Shown here: positions 34,042 to 41,885 of the stretch, piece by piece
Numbering within the stretch: position 1 is the first letter of the stretch
Layout of the letters: each line of letters begins with the position of its first letter
Origin: Cellulomonas gelida
GTDB lineage: Bacteria; Actinomycetota; Actinomycetes; Actinomycetales; Cellulomonadaceae
Reading direction: 5' to 3'
NCBI RefSeq assembly: GCF_006538725.1
Contig: NZ_BJLQ01000014.1
Coordinates: 1 to 64,000, forward strand
DNA length: 64,000 nucleotides
Notes under the pieces: model-generated
What the model was told of the DNA's origin: nothing
What the model saw: the letters and a program-made list of their open reading frames with translations, nothing else
The model's database searches: none
Made by a program: the position numbers and the translations under genes

Positions 34042-35535
34042 ATGGCGGACCAGTCGACACCACGCGAAGCGAGGGGCTCCCGGCCCCGACGCCCTGCTGC
34101 GGGCGCGCCCCCGGCGGACCAGCTGACAGAGCCGGTCCCCGTCGGCGAGGTCCCCGTCGGGGACGACGCCGTACGCGAACGGCTCGCGGCCCTGGAGGCC
34201 GAGAACGCGCGGCTCAGGGAGCAGCTCGACGCGGTCCCGACCGTGACCTCACCCGTGCCCGTCGCAGCGCCGGTGCCGCGCGGGCCCCGGCACGTCGGAC
34301 GCTCGACGCTCGCGGTCGTGCTCCTGCTGCTCGGTGCGCTCCTCGCGCCCGTCGCGGTGATCGCCTCCTGGGCCGGTGGGCTGATCGACGACACCGACCG
34401 CTGGGTCGAGACCGTCGCGCCCCTGGCCGACGACCCCGCCGTGCAGCAGGCGGTGACGAACCGGATCACGACGGCGATCGTCGACGCGGTCGGAGTCGAC
34501 GACCTCGCCACCGAGGCCACGTCCGCGCTCGCCGGGCTCGGGCTCCCACCGCGCGTCTCGACGCTCGTCGAGTCGCTGCAAGCGCCGCTCGCGAGCGCGG
34601 CGACGGACTTCGTGCGCCGCGGGGTCGAACGGGTCGTCACCTCGGACGCGTTCTCGACCGCGTGGACCGAGGCCAACCGCACGGCGCACGAGCAGCTCGT
34701 CGCCGCGCTGCGCGGCGACCCGGACGCGCTCGCGAGCATCGGTGCCGACGGCACCCTGAGCGTCCAGCTCGCCACGGTCGTCGACGCCGTGACCCAGCTC
34801 CTCGTCGACCGTGGCTTCACGATCCTCGAGCGGTTGCCCGCCATCGACGCGTCGTTCCCGCTCATGCAGAGCGCGGACCTGGTGCGTCTGCAGAGCGCGT
34901 ACCGGCTCCTGCACGCCGCCGGGACGTGGCTCCCGTGGGTGTCGTTGCTGCTGCTCGCGGGCGGCGTGCTCGCCTCGCGGCACCGTTCGCGCGCGCTCGT
35001 CGTGGCGGGCCTCGCGCTCGCGGGCGCGATGCTGCTCCTGGGCGTCGGCCTCGCGGTCGGCCGCACGCTCTACACCGAGTCTCTGCCCGAGGCGGTGCAG
35101 CGGCCCGACGTGGCGGTGATCGTCTACGACCAGGTGATCTCGCTGCTGCGGATCGCGCTGCGCGCGGTCGCCGTGCTGGGCCTCGTCGTCGCGATCGTGG
35201 CCTTCGTCGCGGGTGGCACGACCGCGGCCCGCTCGCTGCGCCGCTCGTGGTCGCGGGGGGTGGCGGCGGTGCGCGGTGCGGGCGACCGGCACGGGGTGTC
35301 CACCGGGCCCGTCGGACGGTGGCTCGACGAGCAGCGCACGTTCGTCCGCATCGTCGTCGTGTCGGTCGCGGGACTGGTCATCGTCCTGGCGGACCGGGTC
35401 ACGCCCGCGCTCGTGGGGTGGACCGCGATCGTCGCGATCCTGGTCCTGCTCGTCGTCTCGCTCCTTGCGCGGCCGGCGCGGCCGGCCGACGCGGCGGACG
35501 TCGACCCGGCGGCGAGCCCTGCCAGCGTCCGCTGA
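34042..35535 (+). CDS. Multi-pass membrane protein of unknown function
   Basis: 497 residues. ATG 34042 follows GGAGGTG closely. An Arg/Pro-rich cytoplasmic N-terminus and a short coiled coil (RERLAALEAENARLREQLD) precede a first TM (TLAVVLLLLGALLAPVAVIA). A ~190-residue extracytoplasmic domain follows (WVETVAPLADDPAVQQAVTN, FTILERLPAIDASFPLMQSA), then four further TM segments (WLPWVSLLLLAGGVLAS, LVVAGLALAGAMLLLGVGLA and two more). This architecture is common in actinobacterial proteins of unknown role. The adjacent hydrolase gene begins within 10 bases. Confidence 0.8.
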   Translation: MADQSTPREARGSRPRRPAAGAPPADQLTEPVPVGEVPVGDDAVRERLAALEAENARLREQLDAVPTVTSPVPVAAPVPRGPRHVGRSTLAVVLLLLGALLAPVAVIASWAGGLIDDTDRWVETVAPLADDPAVQQAVTNRITTAIVDAVGVDDLATEATSALAGLGLPPRVSTLVESLQAPLASAATDFVRRGVERVVTSDAFSTAWTEANRTAHEQLVAALRGDPDALASIGADGTLSVQLATVVDAVTQLLVDRGFTILERLPAIDASFPLMQSADLVRLQSAYRLLHAAGTWLPWVSLLLLAGGVLASRHRSRALVVAGLALAGAMLLLGVGLAVGRTLYTESLPEAVQRPDVAVIVYDQVISLLRIALRAVAVLGLVVAIVAFVAGGTTAARSLRRSWSRGVAAVRGAGDRHGVSTGPVGRWLDEQRTFVRIVVVSVAGLVIVLADRVTPALVGWTAIVAILVLLVVSLLARPARPADAADVDPAASPASVR

Positions 35536-35542
35536 CGTACCC

Positions 35543-36268
35543 GTGCACGGTGTGCCGCGCCAGGAAGGCCGGGCGCACCGGCGCGCCGGCGCGCACCTGG
35601 CGTGGCGCGCTCGTGACTACGAGTTCGCGGTGCGGTGGATCGTCGCGGGATGGCTGCGGCCCGGCGGCGCCGCCGAGCTCGCGCGGCCGCCCGTGCGAGG
35701 TCGGCCCGTGGTGCTCGTGCCGGGCGTGTACGAGGCGTGGCACTTCCTGAGGCCGCTCGCGCGCCGCTTGCACGAGCACGGGCTGCGGGTGCACGCGGTG
35801 CCGTCGCTGGGGCGCAACCGCCGGCCCGTGCCGGAGTCCGCCGACCTCCTGCGCGCGTCGATCGCGGCCCTGGGGCTGCACGACGTGGTGCTGCTCGCGC
35901 ACAGCAAAGGCGGCCTGATCGGCAAGCGCGCGATGATCGACGACCTGGTGTCCGACGACCCGCGCATCGCCTCGATGATCACCGTGAACACCCCGTTCGT
36001 CGGCTCGCGCTACGCGCGGTGGGTCCCGCTGCGTGCGGTCCGCGCGCTCGTGCCCCACGACGAGGCGATCCTCGCGCTCGTGGTGGACCGGACCGTGGAC
36101 GAGAGGATCGTCCCGGTGCGCAGCGTCTGGGACCCGCACGTCCCCGACGCCCGCGGGCCTGACGGCCGCGAGGCCGTGGTGCTGCGCACGCCGGGGCACT
36201 TCCGTGCTCTGGCCGACCGCGCGCTCGAGGACCTCGTCGTGCGGCACGTGCTGGACGAGGACCGCTAG
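35543..36268 (+). CDS. Alpha/beta-hydrolase, lipase-like
   Basis: 241 residues from GTG 35543 (GTG 35552 also possible; neither has a strong SD, so translation may be coupled to the upstream gene). RGRPVVLVPGVYEAWHFLRP supplies the oxyanion-hole region. The nucleophile elbow is LLAHSKGGLIGKRAM (G/A-H-S-K-G), typical of triacylglycerol-lipase-like hydrolases. Histidine in RTPGHFRALADRAL is the likely catalytic base. No signal peptide. Substrate unknown. Confidence 0.75.
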   Translation: MHGVPRQEGRAHRRAGAHLAWRARDYEFAVRWIVAGWLRPGGAAELARPPVRGRPVVLVPGVYEAWHFLRPLARRLHEHGLRVHAVPSLGRNRRPVPESADLLRASIAALGLHDVVLLAHSKGGLIGKRAMIDDLVSDDPRIASMITVNTPFVGSRYARWVPLRAVRALVPHDEAILALVVDRTVDERIVPVRSVWDPHVPDARGPDGREAVVLRTPGHFRALADRALEDLVVRHVLDEDR

Positions 36269-37092
36269 CGCCCGCCGAGCTGGAGCACACGGGACTGGCC
36301 TGGCTCGTCGGGGTCGTCGACGATCTCCTCGCCGTCCAGCCAGGAGCGCACCACGTGCGCGAGCTCGCCAGGGTGGCTGAAGTTCACGGCGTGCGCCGCC
36401 CCTTCGACGAGCACCACCGTGACGTGCGCCGGGGCGAGCTGCGCCAGCTCGCGCACACGCCGCGGCGGCGGCATGAGCGGGTCGCGGCTGCCGAGCACGG
36501 CCAGCGCCGGCACGGGCGTGCGCAGGAGCCGTTCGAGCGACGGGAACCGGGTGAGCTCGCTGAACAGGTGGAACGCGTTGACCGGGCCGAACCTCACGTA
36601 GTCGGGCAGTGCGACCGGGGCCATCCGGGTGCTCTCCCGGAGCACGTCCTGGCCCAGCTGGCGCAGCGCACGGCCCAGCGGCTGGTTCTGGACGCCGCCC
36701 GCGGGGCTCACCAGCACCGTGCGGTCGATACGGTCCGGGACCTGGTGGGCGAGCTCGAGGCTGATCGGGCAGCCCATCGAGTTGCCGAGCAGCACCACGC
36801 GCTCGAGCTCGAGGGCGTCGAGGACGCGCAGCAACGCGTCCGCCAGCGCCGGGATGCCGAGCGTGTGGCCCCAGCCCTCGCTGCCGCCGTAGCCCGGCAG
36901 GTCCGGCACGACCTGCGGTGAGTGACCCGCCAGCCGGCGGGCCGTCGGCATGAGGTACGCACCCGAGATCGCGAAGCCGTGCACGTGGACCACGGGGAGC
37001 CGGTCGGGGCGGTCGGCGCTGCACCGCACCCTGACCGTGTGACCGTCGACCACCACGCGGCGCTCGTGCCAGCCCTCGTCGGGCGTCTCCAT
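36265..37092 (-). CDS. Alpha/beta-hydrolase
   Basis: 275 residues. RLPVVHVHGFAISGAYLMPT, PDLPGYGGSEGW, the elbow VVLLGNSMGCPISLELAHQV (nucleophile Ser in GNSMG), ALAVLGSRDPLMPPPRRVRE (acid) and VEGAAHAVNFSHPGELAHVV (His) give a complete catalytic triad. AGGAG abuts ATG 37092 directly, leaving no spacer, so the start is uncertain. It converges on the preceding lipase-like gene with a 4-base overlap. Probably a cytosolic esterase or C-C hydrolase-like enzyme; substrate unknown. Confidence 0.8.
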   Translation of the reverse strand: METPDEGWHERRVVVDGHTVRVRCSADRPDRLPVVHVHGFAISGAYLMPTARRLAGHSPQVVPDLPGYGGSEGWGHTLGIPALADALLRVLDALELERVVLLGNSMGCPISLELAHQVPDRIDRTVLVSPAGGVQNQPLGRALRQLGQDVLRESTRMAPVALPDYVRFGPVNAFHLFSELTRFPSLERLLRTPVPALAVLGSRDPLMPPPRRVRELAQLAPAHVTVVLVEGAAHAVNFSHPGELAHVVRSWLDGEEIVDDPDEPGQSRVLQLGGR

Positions 37093-37145
37093 CTCCTGAG
37101 CGTGGCAGACCTGCCCCGCCCAGGCGAGGCGGGTCGAGGCGCGGG

Positions 37146-38423
37146 CTACACGAACCGCTGGAGCCAGATCTTGCCGGTGGTCGACCGGTACACCAGAGCG
37201 CCACGTCCGGCGACCGAGCGGGCGACCTCGACGAAGGTGTGCGCGACGTCGCCCTGCTCGACCGCGGTCGACCCGACCCTGCGGATCGTGCCCCACGTGC
37301 CGGACGTCGTCCGGTCGCGCGCGTACACCACGCCCGCCTCGACGCCGCTCGCCTGGACCCAGGCGACGGTCGCCGCGCGCGCGTCGCCCGCGGCCTCGTC
37401 GACGCCGACGACGCCGGAGCGCTTCGCGACCGTCGTCGGCGAGCTCCAGGTCGTCGACGTGCGGGAGCGTGAGCGCACCGAGACCGCATCGGTCGCGAGC
37501 TCGACGCGCCCGTCGGGGCGGCTGGTCAGGTCGAAGGACCACCCGGGCACCGTGGCGGTCGCCCACGCGCCCGTGGACGTGGCGCGGGACGCGACGCGGA
37601 CGCCCGAGCCCGAGTTCCACGCGACGCTCACGCTGCCTCCTGACGCCGCGACGACCGCCTGCCGGCCGTAGATGAACGCCGGGCTCGCGTCGCGCCGCAC
37701 GACCGTCGGTGCGGTCCAGGCGCCGGTCGCCGACGCGCGCGACGCGACCGAGAGCACGGCAGCGCCGGTGGTGTCCACGTCGACCGCGAGCAGGGCGGCG
37801 GTGCCGTCCGGCGCGACCGCGAGCTCGACCTCCGGCAGCGCCGCGCGCAGCGTGCGCGCCGCCCAGGAGCCGGGCCGGCCCGTGAGGACCTTGGTCGCCG
37901 TGGCCGTCCGGTACGCGATCGTGTACCGACCCGAGCGGTCGACACCCACGTCGAAGCCGCCGAGGTGCACGGAGGCGAGCTTCGTCGGGGCGGACCACGT
38001 CGTCGACCCTGCGGCCCGCGCCGCGACGTAGAGGGTCGTCGGGTCGTCCCACTCGACCGCGGTGTCGCGCGTCCACGCGACGAGCGCACCGCCCTTCGGA
38101 GACTCCACGAGCTCGACGTCGCCCGTGACCTTCGTGCGGCTGAACGCGACCTTCGGGACGGCCCCCGACGAGGCTCCGACGCCCACCACGGTCAGCGACA
38201 GGCCGCCGGACGGCCCGGAGACCGCCGTGACGTCCGTGATGCCGTCCTCGCCGACCCGCACATCGGTCGTGGCGTTCTTGGCGACGGGGAGCGCGACCGA
38301 CGATCGCCAGGTCGCCGCGGACGAGGGCACCGCGCCGAGGACGACGAGCGCGAGCGCAGCGGTCGTCGCGGCGACGACTCGACGGCGAGCGGCGTGCATG
38401 CGGTGCGTGGTACCGAGCTTCAC
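37146..38423 (-). CDS. Secreted beta-propeller-like repeat protein
   Basis: 425 residues from GTG 38423, which has GAAGGAG six bases upstream. A signal peptide ends near LALVVLGAVPSSAATW. The mature protein is a run of 45-60-residue repeats with Trp-containing strands, each like TGAWTAPTVVRRDASPAFIY, SGTWGTIRRVGSTAV or TTWSAPTKLASVHLGGFDVG, as in sialidase/BNR-type propellers. No catalytic aspartate boxes were identified. Probably exported to the cell surface or medium; function unknown. Confidence 0.7.
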   Translation of the reverse strand: MKLGTTHRMHAARRRVVAATTAALALVVLGAVPSSAATWRSSVALPVAKNATTDVRVGEDGITDVTAVSGPSGGLSLTVVGVGASSGAVPKVAFSRTKVTGDVELVESPKGGALVAWTRDTAVEWDDPTTLYVAARAAGSTTWSAPTKLASVHLGGFDVGVDRSGRYTIAYRTATATKVLTGRPGSWAARTLRAALPEVELAVAPDGTAALLAVDVDTTGAAVLSVASRASATGAWTAPTVVRRDASPAFIYGRQAVVAASGGSVSVAWNSGSGVRVASRATSTGAWATATVPGWSFDLTSRPDGRVELATDAVSVRSRSRTSTTWSSPTTVAKRSGVVGVDEAAGDARAATVAWVQASGVEAGVVYARDRTTSGTWGTIRRVGSTAVEQGDVAHTFVEVARSVAGRGALVYRSTTGKIWLQRFV

Positions 38424-38739
38424 GGGGTTCTCCTTCGAGCCGCGCGACGAGTCACACGCGAACGCTAGCGCTGCGGTCGACCGGGCGGCAGGGGTCCTCG
38501 TCGCCCTGGTCACCGGGTGCGGCGGCGCCGCCCGGCGCGGGCGGGTGCCCCGCACGGGCCCCGCGACCCGACGGCGGGACGAAGGTCCGCGGCCGATCGG
38601 GTGGCGCGCTCACCCATCTGCCCGTCCTGACCTGCAGATTCACTCGTGGGAGGCCTCCTGCGGCCGCGGCGGCGGTCGATGGATGGACCGCGGTCGCGCG
38701 CGAGGCGCATCCGTCGCGCCGAACACCTGGAGCCCGCTC
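38424..38739. other. Divergent promoter region
   Basis: 316 bases between the secreted-repeat gene and the PAS gene. No open frame with plausible composition and no strong inverted repeat were found. The region presumably holds both promoters, but I cannot assign -10/-35 elements. Confidence 0.5.
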
Positions 38740-39285
38740 GTGAGGACAACCGCGATCACCCCGACGTCGGTCGAGCGCACGTTCGGTCGGGAGGAGATCA
38801 TCGTCTCCAAGACGGACCCGCAGGGGCGCATCACCTACGCCAACGACGTGTTCGTCCGCGTCTCGGGCTTCGAGCGCAGCGAGCTCCTCGGGCGCCCGCA
38901 CTCGGTCATCCGTCACCCGGACATGCCCCGCGCGCTCTTCCAGCGGTTGTGGGACACCATCGGCGCGGGAGACGAGATCTTCGCCTACGTGAAGAACATC
39001 GCTCGCGACGGGTCGTTCTACTGGGTGCTCGCGCACGTCACGCCCTCGTCCCGCGGCGGCCGGACGGTCGGGTACCACTCCAACCGGCGCCTGCCCGCGC
39101 CGGGCGCGGTGCGGGAGATCGAGATCCTCTACGACCTCCTGCTCGCGGAAGAACGCCGGCACACGACCGGCAACCAGGCGGTGGCGGCCTCGAGCGCCCT
39201 GCTCGCGCGTGAGCTGGCCGACCGAGGCGTGACCTACGACGAGCTCGTCTGGGACGTCATCAACCGCCACGGCGGTGCGCGATGA
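38740..39285 (+). CDS. Single PAS-domain sensor protein (Aer-like input)
   Basis: 181 residues from GTG 38740, with TGGAG nine bases upstream. One PAS domain covers residues ~15-130: EIIVSKTDPQGRITYANDVF, VRVSGFERSELLGRPHSVIR, HPDMPRALFQRLWDTI and GSFYWVLAHVTPSSRGGRTV, the signature of Aer/aerotaxis-type PAS. A helical tail follows. There is no membrane segment or signalling domain. Its stop overlaps the start of the chemotaxis-transducer gene (ATGA), so the two probably act as a split redox/energy receptor. Confidence 0.85.
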   Translation: MRTTAITPTSVERTFGREEIIVSKTDPQGRITYANDVFVRVSGFERSELLGRPHSVIRHPDMPRALFQRLWDTIGAGDEIFAYVKNIARDGSFYWVLAHVTPSSRGGRTVGYHSNRRLPAPGAVREIEILYDLLLAEERRHTTGNQAVAASSALLARELADRGVTYDELVWDVINRHGGAR

Positions 39286-40187
39286 TCGGTCTCCGACGTT
39301 CGACGACCGCACCGGCGTCGGTCGAGCCGGCCCGGCAGGACGTGGTGGGCCAGGACCTCGCGCCGATCGTCGACGTGCTGCGTCTCGCTGCCTCGGGTGA
39401 CCTGGAGGCGCGCGTCGTCGAGCCGGGAACCGGACCCGTGGGCGAGCTCGCCGACATGCTCAACCACCTGCTCGACGTCAACGACGCGTTCGTCCGTGAG
39501 TCGGGCGCGGCGCTCAGCGCGAGCTCCCAGGGGCGCTTCCACCGCACGCTCATCGAGCGCGGTCTGCCGGGCGCCTACCGCGAGGGGGCCCGGCGCATCA
39601 ACGCCTCACGCGACCTCATGCGGGATGCCGCCGAGCGCTCGGCGCGCGAGTCGCGCCTACGGGCCGAGATCGTCGGGCAGGCCGTGGAGGTCTCCCAGCA
39701 CGTCGCCGCGGCGTCGACCGAGCTGGGCGCGTCCGCGCAGTCGCTCGGGGACTCCGTCGGCGACGCGGTGCGCGAGCTGCACGAGGCGACCCGGCTGGTC
39801 GAGCGGCTCGCGCAGTCGTCCGAGAAGATCGACTCGGCCGTCACCGTCATCGGTGCGGTCGCGGCCCAGACCCGTCTGCTCGCGCTCAACGCGACGATCG
39901 AGGCGGCGCGCGCGGGAGCCGCCGGGCGGGCGTTCTCGGTGGTCGCCGGGGAGGTGAAGTCGTTGTCCGACGACGTGGCGCAGTCGTCGTCGGAGATCGC
40001 CGCGCAGGTCGCCGCGGCGCAGGAGGCGGCGCGCGACGTCGTCGTCGCCATGGAGCGCATCGCGTCGGTCATCTCGCTCATCGACGAGGAGGCCGAGGGC
40101 GTCGCGACCGCGGCGGGCCACGACGAGGGCGGCCTCGCACGCATGGCGGAGACGCTGCGCAGCGACATCGGCCGCTTCACGGTCTGA
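39282..40187 (+). CDS. Soluble methyl-accepting chemotaxis-type transducer
   Basis: 301 residues without transmembrane segments. Residues ~25-110 resemble one or two HAMP units (VLRLAASGDLEARVVEPGTG, GELADMLNHLLDVNDAFV). Residues ~140-290 form the signalling coiled coil with the conserved hairpin IGAVAAQTRLLALNATIEAA, RAGAAGRAFSVVAGEVKSLS. The signalling domain is short, with few methylation helices. Pairing with the upstream PAS gene suggests a two-gene cytoplasmic receptor feeding CheA/CheW encoded elsewhere. A terminator hairpin follows within 100 bases. Confidence 0.88.
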   Translation: MIGLRRSTTAPASVEPARQDVVGQDLAPIVDVLRLAASGDLEARVVEPGTGPVGELADMLNHLLDVNDAFVRESGAALSASSQGRFHRTLIERGLPGAYREGARRINASRDLMRDAAERSARESRLRAEIVGQAVEVSQHVAAASTELGASAQSLGDSVGDAVRELHEATRLVERLAQSSEKIDSAVTVIGAVAAQTRLLALNATIEAARAGAAGRAFSVVAGEVKSLSDDVAQSSSEIAAQVAAAQEAARDVVVAMERIASVISLIDEEAEGVATAAGHDEGGLARMAETLRSDIGRFTV

Positions 40188-40251
40188 GGACGTCAGCCTC
40201 GCTCACGACGCTCGCCGACAGCACCCGGCGACGACGAGCCCCCGCCGACAC

Positions 40252-40290
40252 ACGAGACCCCCGCCGCCACGAGGGCGACGGGGGTCTCGT
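40252..40290 (+). terminator. Hairpin terminator of the PAS/transducer operon
   Basis: An 11-bp perfect stem, acgagaccccc at 40252-40262 with gggggtctcgt at 40280-40290, encloses a 17-base loop. It sits 65 bases past the transducer stop. Confidence 0.7.
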
Positions 40291-40302
40291 CACTGCAGGT
40301 CA

Positions 40303-40330
40303 CCGGCCCCCGGGAGCAGCCGGGGGCCGG
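40303..40330 (-). terminator. Displaced terminator hairpin of glnA1
   Basis: A 10-bp perfect stem, ccggcccccg at 40303-40312 with cgggggccgg at 40321-40330, lies immediately left of attL. If the element is removed in silico, this hairpin falls about 5-30 bases after the glnA1 stop on the minus strand, the expected place for its terminator. It may also act on the plus strand. Confidence 0.65.
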
Positions 40331-40332
40331 GA

Positions 40333-40361
40333 CGATCACACGTCGTAGTAGAGCTCGAACT
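40333..40361. repeat. attL: 29-bp direct repeat
   Basis: Identical over 29 bases to 51939-51967, diverging immediately outside on both sides. It starts cgatcacacgtcgtag and ends gagctcgaact, and is the fragment of the glnA1 3' end left behind by integration. Confidence 0.92.
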
Positions 40362-40370
40362 ACGTCCTGC

Positions 40371-40438
40371 GTGTTGAGCGATGTCGGCACGTGTTGACTG
40401 GGATGCATACCCGCAGGTCACGGCGCTGGCGAGTGTTG
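40371..40438. promoter_or_regulatory. Candidate integrase arm-binding repeats
   Basis: GTGTTG occurs at 40371, 40391 and 40433 within 75 bases inside attL. The first two are extended (cgtgttgagcg, cgtgttgactg) and 20 bp apart. Short repeated sites flanking the crossover core are typical arm sites for lambda-type integrases. Confidence 0.3.
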
Positions 40439-40533
40439 GCGACGGTTGGGTGCGGTTGGTGCTCTTGCGGACTCTCTGCGGACTACGGTGCTGGGGCATG
40501 GGCATCCGGCGCGTAGAGCGCGACAGGTCTCGC

Positions 40534-40719
40534 ATGGCGTACACGATCAGCGAAGCGGCCGAACTGGCCGGCACGAGCGTCTCGCGGATCCAGAAGGCGA
40601 TCCACGGCAGCGAGGCCGCGACTGGCCTCCCGACCCTGCGGGCCAGGCGCCTCGGTCGTCGGTACGCCATTCTGGCCAAGGACCTCGAGGCGTGGCTCGA
40701 GTCGCTGCCGGAGGCGTGA
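40534..40719 (+). CDS. Small AlpA/excisionase-type HTH protein
   Basis: 61 residues, MAYTISEAAELAGTSVSRIQ, then GLPTLRARRLGRRYAILAKD and LEAWLESLPEA, the wHTH layout of AlpA/Xis DNA-binding proteins. ATG 40498 in the same frame is an alternative start and has TACGGT eight bases before it, which would give a nearly leaderless mRNA. First plus-strand gene inside attL. It could be the recombination directionality factor or a regulator. Confidence 0.6.
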   Translation: MAYTISEAAELAGTSVSRIQKAIHGSEAATGLPTLRARRLGRRYAILAKDLEAWLESLPEA

Positions 40720-40820
40720 CGTAGCTGCACCGTCGAGCGTCCGCGGCACCGCCAGGGGGTCCGGGCTAGCGCGGACCCATCCGACGTGCGGGATACGCGG
40801 AATAGCGCAGGCTGTTGCCC

Positions 40821-41072
40821 ATGCGAGCAATGACACCTGCGGACGTCGCCGATGACCTGCGCCTCGAGAACGTCGAGGCCGTCCTGCGCATGTTGCGCGC
40901 CGGGACGCTCCCCGGCTTCAAGGTCGGGCGCGCGTGGCGCGTCGACCCCGACGAGCTCGCCGAGTGGAAGGCCAAGAAGGCCGCGCGCCCCGGCGACCCG
41001 AATCGCATCGAGCCGAGGTCGGCACGCTCGCAGGCCGCGCTCGACCGTCACGCGCGCCTCAGGCGGCAGTGA
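40821..41072 (+). CDS. Helix-turn-helix excisionase-family protein
   Basis: 83 residues from ATG 40821 (TTG 40815 and ATG 40830 are in frame). TPADVADDLRLENVEAVLRM, LRAGTLPGFKVGRAWRVDPD and ELAEWKAKKAARP form the excisionase-type HTH17 pattern in which a helix pair is followed by GxKVGRxWRV and a helix. The basic tail may aid DNA binding. It is the best match to a classical excisionase in the element, but other HTH proteins here compete for that role. Confidence 0.65.
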   Translation: MRAMTPADVADDLRLENVEAVLRMLRAGTLPGFKVGRAWRVDPDELAEWKAKKAARPGDPNRIEPRSARSQAALDRHARLRRQ

Positions 41073-41249
41073 CGCCGCCCTGTGCTGACCCCAGAGGGCA
41101 CTCAACGACGTGTTGGCGACGTCGGCCCCCACACCCCCGGCCCGGGGTGGCCCTGCACTGGCGCGCGCGGTGAGGGCGGACGTACTGAGCTGCCCCCACG
41201 ACGCGACATCAGCCTGAGCGCGCCGGCCCGGGGGCGGATGCCGGGGGCG

Positions 41250-41465
41250 CTACCGCCGGGCGCCGCGCTCGGTCGGCAGGGACGCGATCCAGGCGTCGAG
41301 CTCGACGGCGCGGAAGACAGGCTTGCTGGCCTTCTCGCCCACGTAGTGAGCGACGAGCGTGCCGTCGGCGACGGCGGCACGGATGGTGTCGGACGAGATG
41401 CCGGTGGCCTCGACAGCCCCGGCGAGGCTGTAGGCGACGCGCGCGAGCGTGATGAGTGTCGTCAT
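41250..41465 (-). CDS. Small HTH protein, excisionase-like
   Basis: 71 residues from ATG 41465 (GTG 41483 in frame). LAGAVEATGISSDTIRAAVA, DGTLVAHYVGEKASKPVFRA and VELDAWIASLPTE repeat the pattern of the 61-residue protein at 40534, including the terminal W-(L/I)-xSLP motif. The two are probably diverged paralogues. It is divergent from the next gene by about 20 bases, so their promoters must overlap. Confidence 0.6.
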   Translation of the reverse strand: MTTLITLARVAYSLAGAVEATGISSDTIRAAVADGTLVAHYVGEKASKPVFRAVELDAWIASLPTERGARR

Positions 41466-41485
41466 GACGAGGCAGACTGCCACCT

Positions 41486-41764
41486 ATGGGCGAGCCGACT
41501 GTCGACTGGGATGAGCATCGAACGCACTTCATGCGCTGGGTCGGAACGCTCGATGCGCTGCTCACGGAGATCAACGGAGCTGGTTCAGATGCGCCCCCGG
41601 AGCTCGTAGAGCGCAAGGAGCAGGTGTTCTCGGCGATCGCCGCCTACGCCGGCGCGATCCAGCACAAGGACGTGGTCGCGCTCGGTCTGGTCGGCATGAC
41701 GTATCCCGAGCTCTTCGATGTCGGCGGGGCTGACGAGGGAGGGGGTCGCACCCCCTCCCTCTAG
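41486..41764 (+). CDS. Small element protein, paralogue of the 83-residue protein at 47312
   Basis: 92 residues. MGEPTVDWDEHRTHFMRWVG begins a helical protein whose C-terminal half, AAYAGAIQHKDVVALGLVGM then YPELFDVGGAD, matches AYAGAVMERDAEALGLVALV, YGTDLVGDGSGA in the gene at 47312-47563. Both start with a DW-x(2-3)-HE motif. No known domain recognised. No SD is visible, and a weak CAGACT -10 lies seven bases before the ATG, suggesting a leaderless mRNA. Confidence 0.55.
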   Translation: MGEPTVDWDEHRTHFMRWVGTLDALLTEINGAGSDAPPELVERKEQVFSAIAAYAGAIQHKDVVALGLVGMTYPELFDVGGADEGGGRTPSL

Positions 41765-41829
41765 GCGCCCGGTCAACCCGAGGGGCCTCCCTCGCCGCCG
41801 ATGGCCCTCGGCCTTCTGGAGCCTTACCG

Positions 41830-41878
41830 AAGTTCGCCCGGCGAACTTGCCCGCCGCGTCGGCAGGCGGTGCTACGTT
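41830..41878 (+). promoter_or_regulatory. Palindromic operator and leaderless promoter of the cargo operon
   Basis: AAGTTCGC-CCG-GCGAACTT at 41830-41848 is a perfect 8-bp inverted repeat with a 3-base centre. It overlaps a possible -35 (TTGCCC, 41847). TACGTT at 41873-41878 lies seven bases before ATG 41886 and has the spacing expected of a -10 for a leaderless transcript. The spacer is long (20 bases). Repressor binding to the palindrome would block this promoter. Confidence 0.45.
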
Positions 41879-41885
41879 CCCCGGC

